NCBI GenBank assembly: GCA_035048495.1
Contig: CM068552.1
Coordinates: 10,765,501-10,829,500 of the forward strand
Origin: Euptelea pleiosperma
Lineage: Eukaryota > Streptophyta > Magnoliopsida > Ranunculales > Eupteleaceae
DNA: 64,000 nt
Direction of reading: 5' to 3'
Of this stretch, positions 58,640-64,000 are shown one piece after another. Made by a program: the position numbers and the translations under genes. Position 1 is the first letter of the stretch. Each line of letters starts with the position of its first letter. Under the pieces are notes generated by a model. The model was not told the DNA's origin. It ran no database searches and saw only the letters and a program-made list of their open reading frames with translations.

Positions 58640-59790
58640 TTATTTATCAGTGAGTGAATGGCTAGGATCATCAGATGAAGTTGAACTTTTTACCAACCAT
58701 TCATCCGGACCAAATGTATTGTAACGTGTCATGATTGTAAACGCGGGAAATGATTGATTCTGTTTCCTTTTAAATTCAAAAAAAAATACGGACGGCTAGA
58801 ATTTGCAGAACCATAAAGCAGCAACTCGCATAATTTCCCCAATATAATAATTTACGCTCTTTCAAATTTAAAACCAAAACGCTTAAAGAAGAGGTGGCAA
58901 CGTAGCATTCAAATGTCTGACTCAACAGTCAGAACAACCAATCAATGATAAAAACTGTGATGGTGGACCCGTCAAACCATTCATGAAGTCCGATCGGATG
59001 AGACAATAATGACGGTCAGATAGACACAGCCATGGAGGTGGGGCCTTTGGTTCCCTCTTATGAGATCTAATGCAGGTCTGATCGGATTATGGTAACCATC
59101 TGATTCGTATGCTTACGGAAACAGTGCAGTGAGTGGTCGAAGAAAATACAATATTCCTTGGTGGGACCCTCCCAACCAATGTGTCTTATGGTCTTATTTA
59201 CCTAATGCATGATTACCACGTGTTTCGGTTACACCGCTCTGTCCGCTCCTCAATAATGCCTCAAGTGCAGCTTCCTCCAATTGTGTCGGAAGTTTCAACG
59301 TCATGGATCTCATAAACAAACCATAAGATCTCACGTTCAGGAGTTGGGACTTGGATCCATATTCTGTTCTTCATTCATCCATCATAAGGCTGATGATCCA
59401 ATGGTTCTGATCTTCCAATCGGATTGATTTCGGATGTTATAAAATTTTTAACTGAACTATAGAATTGTGGGGCCATCCTTTTGTGTCAACCAGTATTAAT
59501 GAACCACCGAGGATGGCAGTAACTTCTCAAAGTTAAGATATTTTGTTAGGAGGGTGGTGGTATAATAAATCTTTGATGACGGAGTATGAGCCACATTTCG
59601 AGTAAGTGCAAGGAAACAACGGAAAATGTTTTCTGGTGAGACAGATGAGAAAGTAGAGTCTGCACTCCTCTGGAATTACATTATCAGCCAGTCTGGAACC
59701 GCGTATTTCCAACCGGATCGTCTAGAAGAGAGACGAGTTGCCCAATGAAAGTGTGAAGAGCCAGTGATATCATGACCGTTGACCGGGCTG
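58640..59790. other. Intergenic, no gene recognised
   Basis: Anonymous sequence. A short remnant 'tttgatgacggagtatgagccac' at about 59571-59595 is the left tip of a G-box MITE. No supported gene. Confidence 0.45.
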
Positions 59791-59799
59791 TACTTTGAT

Positions 59800-60010
59800 G
59801 CAGACCTCTGTTTGGTCCACACTATGATGACCCCATACACCAAAAATCAGCGTGATTGGTGATTTCTAGCCGTAGGATTTGAGCACTTTTTTGCAGTATG
59901 GAATCACTAATCTCACTTATTTTTGCAGTATGGATCCACCAAACTGTGGGCCAAACATTCAGAGAGCCAGTGGGCCCTAAAGAGTCTACTACGTGGCAAA
60001 TTGAGGGGCT
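59800..60010. mobile_element. MITE remnant, family B
   Basis: 'cctctgtttggtccacac' and 'ccaaaaatcagcgtgattggtgatttctagcc' on the left, 'gggccaaacattcagagagcc' on the right. A degraded palindrome with no defined ends. Confidence 0.45.
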
Positions 60011-60154
60011 ACTGTCAAGTTAGCATAATACATATTAGCATCTCAAATGTAAACAATAAGGGCCATGAGTGACATCAATGTCCCCTCTCCTCATAAAAGA
60101 CAGGCGACTCAGGCCCTGTTTCCAGGACAAATAATCCACGCCCTCATTCCAGAG

Positions 60155-60450
60155 GAAAAGTTTGGATGCAGAGGGCTCTTGTGGCCCTACATAGCTCTTT
60201 TTGGGGGGCCCACTGACCACATGGATGTTAAGCCCATCCATTACCATTGGTGGCTATACACACTAAAAATCAGCTTGATTGATGATTTCTAGCCATTGGT
60301 TTTTACCCAAAAAAACATGCTTGAATCCAACGGCTAGAATCAGTTGTAATCTATGGCTAGATATAACCAATCAGGCTGATATTTTAGTATGCATACGCGA
60401 TGGACTAAAGTTCTAAACATTCATGCAGTTAGTGACCACGTGAGTCCTCT
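60155..60450. mobile_element. MITE, family B
   Basis: 'gatgcagagggctcttgtggcc' on the left parallels the 6702-7057 end; arms 'cccactgaccacatggatgttaagccc' and 'aaacattcatgcagttagtg'. Right terminus not resolved because Helitrons follow. Confidence 0.55.
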
Positions 60451-60491
60451 ACAAGTTAGCAATCTCTCATTTAATATGCATATTTGACGTA

Positions 60492-62087
60492 TCTATATAA
60501 CAAAACAGAGAAGTTGTCTTCCCACTTATACCCCCTCTTATCTGTTTCCACAAAGAAGGGCCGAGATCTTATCTCCCAAATGGACGGTGGATCTCAGCCA
60601 CTCACACCTGATTTTTAGCAAATGCTTTGAGAGGGAGTGCCGTGGGCACGGGCCACCCACTATCAATATAACAAGTGACTGTGGTTTTCTTATACCCCCT
60701 CTTATCATATATGGCTTCAATACTGAGTGTTTGAGATCCACTATGCTTCATATTGATGGCTGAGACTAACTCCCACCCGATTTTAACAAACACTTTGTCG
60801 GAAAGTGCCGCGGGCACGGGCCACCCACCCATATAACAAGACAACTCAATTGTATTCTCTTATCTTATCCATCCATCTAATGTGGACGGTTAGACAAAGA
60901 GTGGTTGAGATCAAATCCGTCGATCTAATGTGGGCAGTTAAATTTCAGCCACTCGATCTGCCTCATTTGACTTCAATTTATTCAAAATTTGAATTTCAAC
61001 ACCGTTATTTTTTGTTATCTCTGTTATTTTCTCATTTCTCCCTCTGTGCGTTACAATCCATTATAACTGTTGTTGTAATGGAAAAAACCAAGGTTTAAAG
61101 GAGGCCGTTTTAACGGTTAAACGGACTGGGGGCGTTTAAACCGTTTAAACGGATTGAAACGGTCAGGGGCAAAAATAGAAAAAAACGGAATTAAACGTAT
61201 TTTAATGGTTTTAACGATTTTAACGGGAAAAAATGGAAAAAGTGGCACTGAAATTCAAATTTTGGAAATTAAAAAAAAAAAAAAAAAAAACAGAATTTAA
61301 CAGATTTTAACGGAATTAAACGGTTTTAACGGCCGTTTTTTTCACAAAATTTTTCAAAATTAAACGGCTGTTTAAACGATTTTAACAGCCGTTTAACGGC
61401 CGTTAAAACCAAAAAACGGCCTTTTTTTCAAAACCGATAAAACGGGTTTAAACGGAAATGGGCTTGGGGCGTTACCGTTTAAACGGTCGTTTTTAAAACC
61501 ATGGAAAAAACGGTAACTCCCCGAGTCCGTTATACCGTTTAAGTACCGAAGGCACCCAATTTTTTAAAACGCTTTTGTCGGAGAGTGCCGTGGGCATGGG
61601 CCATTTACTATTCTATACAACAAAACACATTGGTTGTCTCCCTACTTATACCTCCTCTAATCCTCCCCCAAATGGAGGGTGGATCTCCGCCACTCACCTG
61701 ATTTTGGCAAATTCTTTGTCGAGGAGTGCCGATGGCATGGGGCTCCCACTAGTCTGTATAACAAAACAGGAGGGTTGTCTCCCTCTCTTATCCGGCTTCA
61801 TAAAGAAGGGCCGAGATCTTATCACACCAAATGGACGGTGGATCTCAGCCACTCACACCTGATTTTGGCACACGCTTTGTCGGAGAGTGCCGTAGGCACG
61901 GGCCACCCACTAGTCTATATAACAAAACAGGAAAATTATCTCCTCGCTTATACCCCCTCTTATCGGCTTCACAAAGGATGGCCGAGATCTTATCCCCCAA
62001 ATAGACGGGCGGTGGATCTCAGCCACTCACACTCAATTTTGGCAAATGTTTTGTTGAGGAGTGCGGTAGGCACGGGCCACCCGCTAG
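60492..62087 (+). mobile_element. Head-to-tail Helitron array, about six units
   Basis: Units start TC(T/A)(A/G)TATAACAA.. and end with hairpin GTGCCG(T/C)(G/A)GGCAC, GGGCCACCC.CTA(G). Approximate units: 60492-60662, 60663-60828, 60829-61611 (interrupted by the hAT at 61089-61503), 61612-61752, 61753-61913, 61914-62087. The last three join exactly, ..CTAG|TC.., with no intervening base, and the array ends CTAG|T. All point the same way. Internal text is shared ('ggccgagatcttatc', 'ggtggatctcagccactcacac'). No Rep/helicase coding. Confidence 0.85.
61089..61503. mobile_element. hAT MITE, family C, inside the Helitron array
   Basis: CAAGGTTTAAAGGAGG to GTTTTTAAAACCATG; exact TSD GAAAAAAC (61081-61088, 61504-61511). 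Arms rich in 'ttttaacgg'. Confidence 0.9.
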
Positions 62088-62352
62088 TTTTTAACAAAAT
62101 TCGATAAATTTTATTTGTATTATATCTGTATTAAACGCATATTTTACATTCCTGAATTATCGAAAGAAAAAACTTATTGTAGATGTGAAAAAATATAAAA
62201 AAATTAAAAATAAATAAATAAGGAAGTACTTTTTTTTATATTATTTGTATTTTTGAATGACAAATCCGAACTATAGTCCAGATTTTCTCTTAACGTGTTT
62301 TTTTTTTCCCAATCAATATTTTTTGGAAAGGGAAAGCTTGGGGGGTTAGGGC

Positions 62353-62555
62353 CAGTGGTGGACCGAGGAAGGGCTCAGGGGGGCAGTTGCCCCATCTCAA
62401 CTTTGAAATTCTTTATAAAAATAAATTTTTCTACTTCCTATAGTGCCTTTTCCTTTGGTTTGCCCCCCTGATTTTTCTTTTTTGCAATTTTACCCTCCCT
62501 CGATCAATTTTTTATGATTTTGCCCCCCTTGATCAAATTCCTGGGTCCGCCACTG
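62353..62555. mobile_element. hAT-type MITE, CAGTGGTGGACC ends
   Basis: CAGTGGTGGACCGAGG to CTGGGTCCGCCACTG with flanks GTTAGGGC / GTTAGGGT (7 of 8). This end sequence is widespread in plant genomes. Interior has 'tgcccccct' words. Confidence 0.85.
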
Positions 62556-62955
62556 GTTAGGGTGGACCCCAACCTACTATATTAGACAAAAGCCAACCGG
62601 TAGTTAGAACACAAAAGATATATAGTATCAACGACAATGATATGAGACGAGAAGCAGGTACAAGAAACTACAAAGTGATTGTTTTTCTATGTGAACAGTT
62701 GTTAGCCATCATATGTATCCCATCTGGCCAGACGCGTTATTTACATAATCCTTGTTGGATATTAGTTTTTTGTTTTTGCACAAATTACATGAAATTGAAT
62801 TAAATAGAATCCGGACTTTGAGTCGTGATATCGCTTCTTGAAGATAGTTGGTGCCCCTCAACTTACAAGAGAAAATAAAATACCTAATTTTTAGATCTGC
62901 AGGTAACGCAATTTTGTTCACTCAACTAGAAAAGGAAACAGTTGTCCATTTTTAT
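62556..62955. other. No gene recognised
   Basis: A/T-rich sequence without recognised features. Confidence 0.45.
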
Positions 62956-62959
62956 TTCC

Positions 62960-63600
62960 TCATGCTTGCATGGTTGCATTTAGTTCAAGAGCTCAACATC
63001 ATCCTGATTGGTAATATCTAACCATTAGATTTTAATACTTTTTAAGGTGTGCTTACAGCAGTTGAATTCAACTATTTTTTACTACTAAAAATCATCAAAC
63101 AAGCTGATTTTTGGTATGAATGTCTATTAAGGGGTGGGCTAAATATCCATGTGGTCAGTGGGCCCAGATGACGGCGGTAAGTAACAACCCACAATACGAG
63201 CCACGTGGCACACTATTAGAGGTCGCTGACCGTATGGATGTTTGGCCATTCCCTCGGTGGACCTGCAAACCAAAATCAGCTTTATTAGTGATTTACAACC
63301 TTTGGATTTTTGCACCCAAATAACGCTCAATAATGCTCGAAACGGTTAAAATCAACCCATGAAAATAACTTCAATCCAACGCTTAGAAATCACTATCAGG
63401 CTGATTTTTGGTTTGCAGACAACAAAGGGACTGGCCAAGCATCCATAAGTCAGCGCCCTCAAATAGCGTGTCACGTGGCTCGTACGGTGGGCTGTGACTG
63501 GCGTCGGTCACAGCATTTTGTGACAGAAGAAATTACTCCAAAATCATGATTCCCCATTTGGAAAAGTTTCAGGCATACCTTGCTACATCACGACCCTTTC
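62960..63600. mobile_element. Family B MITE interrupted by a Mutator-type G-box MITE
   Basis: The B-type arm 'ggggtgggctaaatatccatgtggtcagtgggcccagatg' at about 63131-63172 is followed by a G-box MITE at about 63187-63538 (GCCACGTGGC at 63200-63209; right arm GTCACGTGGC; end 'cacagcattttgtgacag'). Flanking text resumes at about 63560 ('gaaaagtttcaggcatacc'), as at 56440-56760. Confidence 0.6.
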
Positions 63601-63947
63601 TTAAGATGTTGGTTGACTTATCGCACATTAAGTATTGCTGATCCTCCAAATCTGAAATCTCATGATCTGATCCGGCGTTCATGCTTTTGCACTAAAGTCG
63701 GTGTAATTGTTTATTACGAATTGTAAGGACCACTGCAAAATATAATGCTATTGAAATTGCTGGATCAAATCGATGAATGTTCGGGTCCCACTTCCTTGCA
63801 TGCGCATACGGTAGCTGTTCAGTTTATTGAATTTTTCCCTCAAATAGTAAAACAAGGAGGAAATTAATTGGGAATAGTGTAATTCGAATAGCCAAAGAAA
63901 GAAAAAACATGAAATTCGAATTGTTTACCAGTTATTATGGAGTAAAA

Positions 63948-64000
63948 CTTCACTGACCGTCCACACAATATGAGCCAAGTGGCATTTTTAGAGGACACTG
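63948..64000. mobile_element. Mutator-type MITE cut by the window edge
   Basis: GGAGTAAAACTTCACTGACC, then 'caatatgagccaagtggca' and 'ttagaggacactg', the left arm of the G-box family. The G-box here is mutated (GCCAAGTGGC). Confidence 0.75.

Noticed and set aside
1..64000. tRNA, rRNA, CRISPR or bacterial-type operon features
   Set aside because: No clover-leaf candidates, rRNA words or regularly spaced repeats with unique spacers were found; spaced repeats here are transposon arrays or minisatellites.

Overview
The window is nuclear DNA from a flowering plant. Genes have many short exons with GT-AG introns, the proteins match plant-specific families (PRONE RopGEF, plant GDSL esterases, SKU5-like proteins), and almost all intergenic and much intronic space is filled with small non-autonomous transposons. 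The species cannot be fixed from sequence alone; a MITE-rich woody dicot or magnoliid would fit. No tRNA, rRNA, CRISPR or prokaryotic feature was seen.

Genes, left to right: (1) the 5' three exons of a RopGEF gene on the minus strand (3792-5031), whose 3' exons lie beyond the left edge; (2) a complete 12-exon prolyl oligopeptidase gene on the plus strand (15225-22902); (3) a decayed copy of a CCDC124-like gene (about 25205-25733); (4) two tandem GDSL esterase/lipase genes on the minus strand with the same five-exon structure. The downstream one (35482-39607) is intact; the upstream one (44103-46924) has its only plausible ATG out of frame with the rest; (5) a complete 8-exon SKU5-similar (SKS) multicopper-oxidase-like gene on the minus strand (50207-55931). 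The products (Rop signalling, peptide cleavage, extracellular ester hydrolysis, cell-wall protein) do not form a shared pathway; this is an ordinary plant gene neighbourhood.

The striking content is the repeats, and many could be closed at base level by target-site duplications (TSDs). One Mutator-type MITE family (9-bp TSDs) recurs across the window, and its arms carry the palindromic G-box core GCCACGTGGC. Several hAT-type families (8-bp TSDs) are often nested inside the Mutator MITEs. Short Helitrons (A|TC...CTAG|T with a 3' GC hairpin) occur singly and as a head-to-tail array of about six units at 60492-62087. Intron 1 of the intact GDSL gene contains a tandem TRIM retrotransposon (three LTRs, two internal domains with tRNA-Met primer sites), itself interrupted by a hAT MITE. 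A large inverted repeat at 30.1-32.9 kb carries an unidentified coding-like segment in both arms. A Ty1/copia RNase H fragment lies near 49.5 kb.

Exon boundaries were placed by reading frame, splice consensus and family homology from memory; none was checked by alignment or transcript data.
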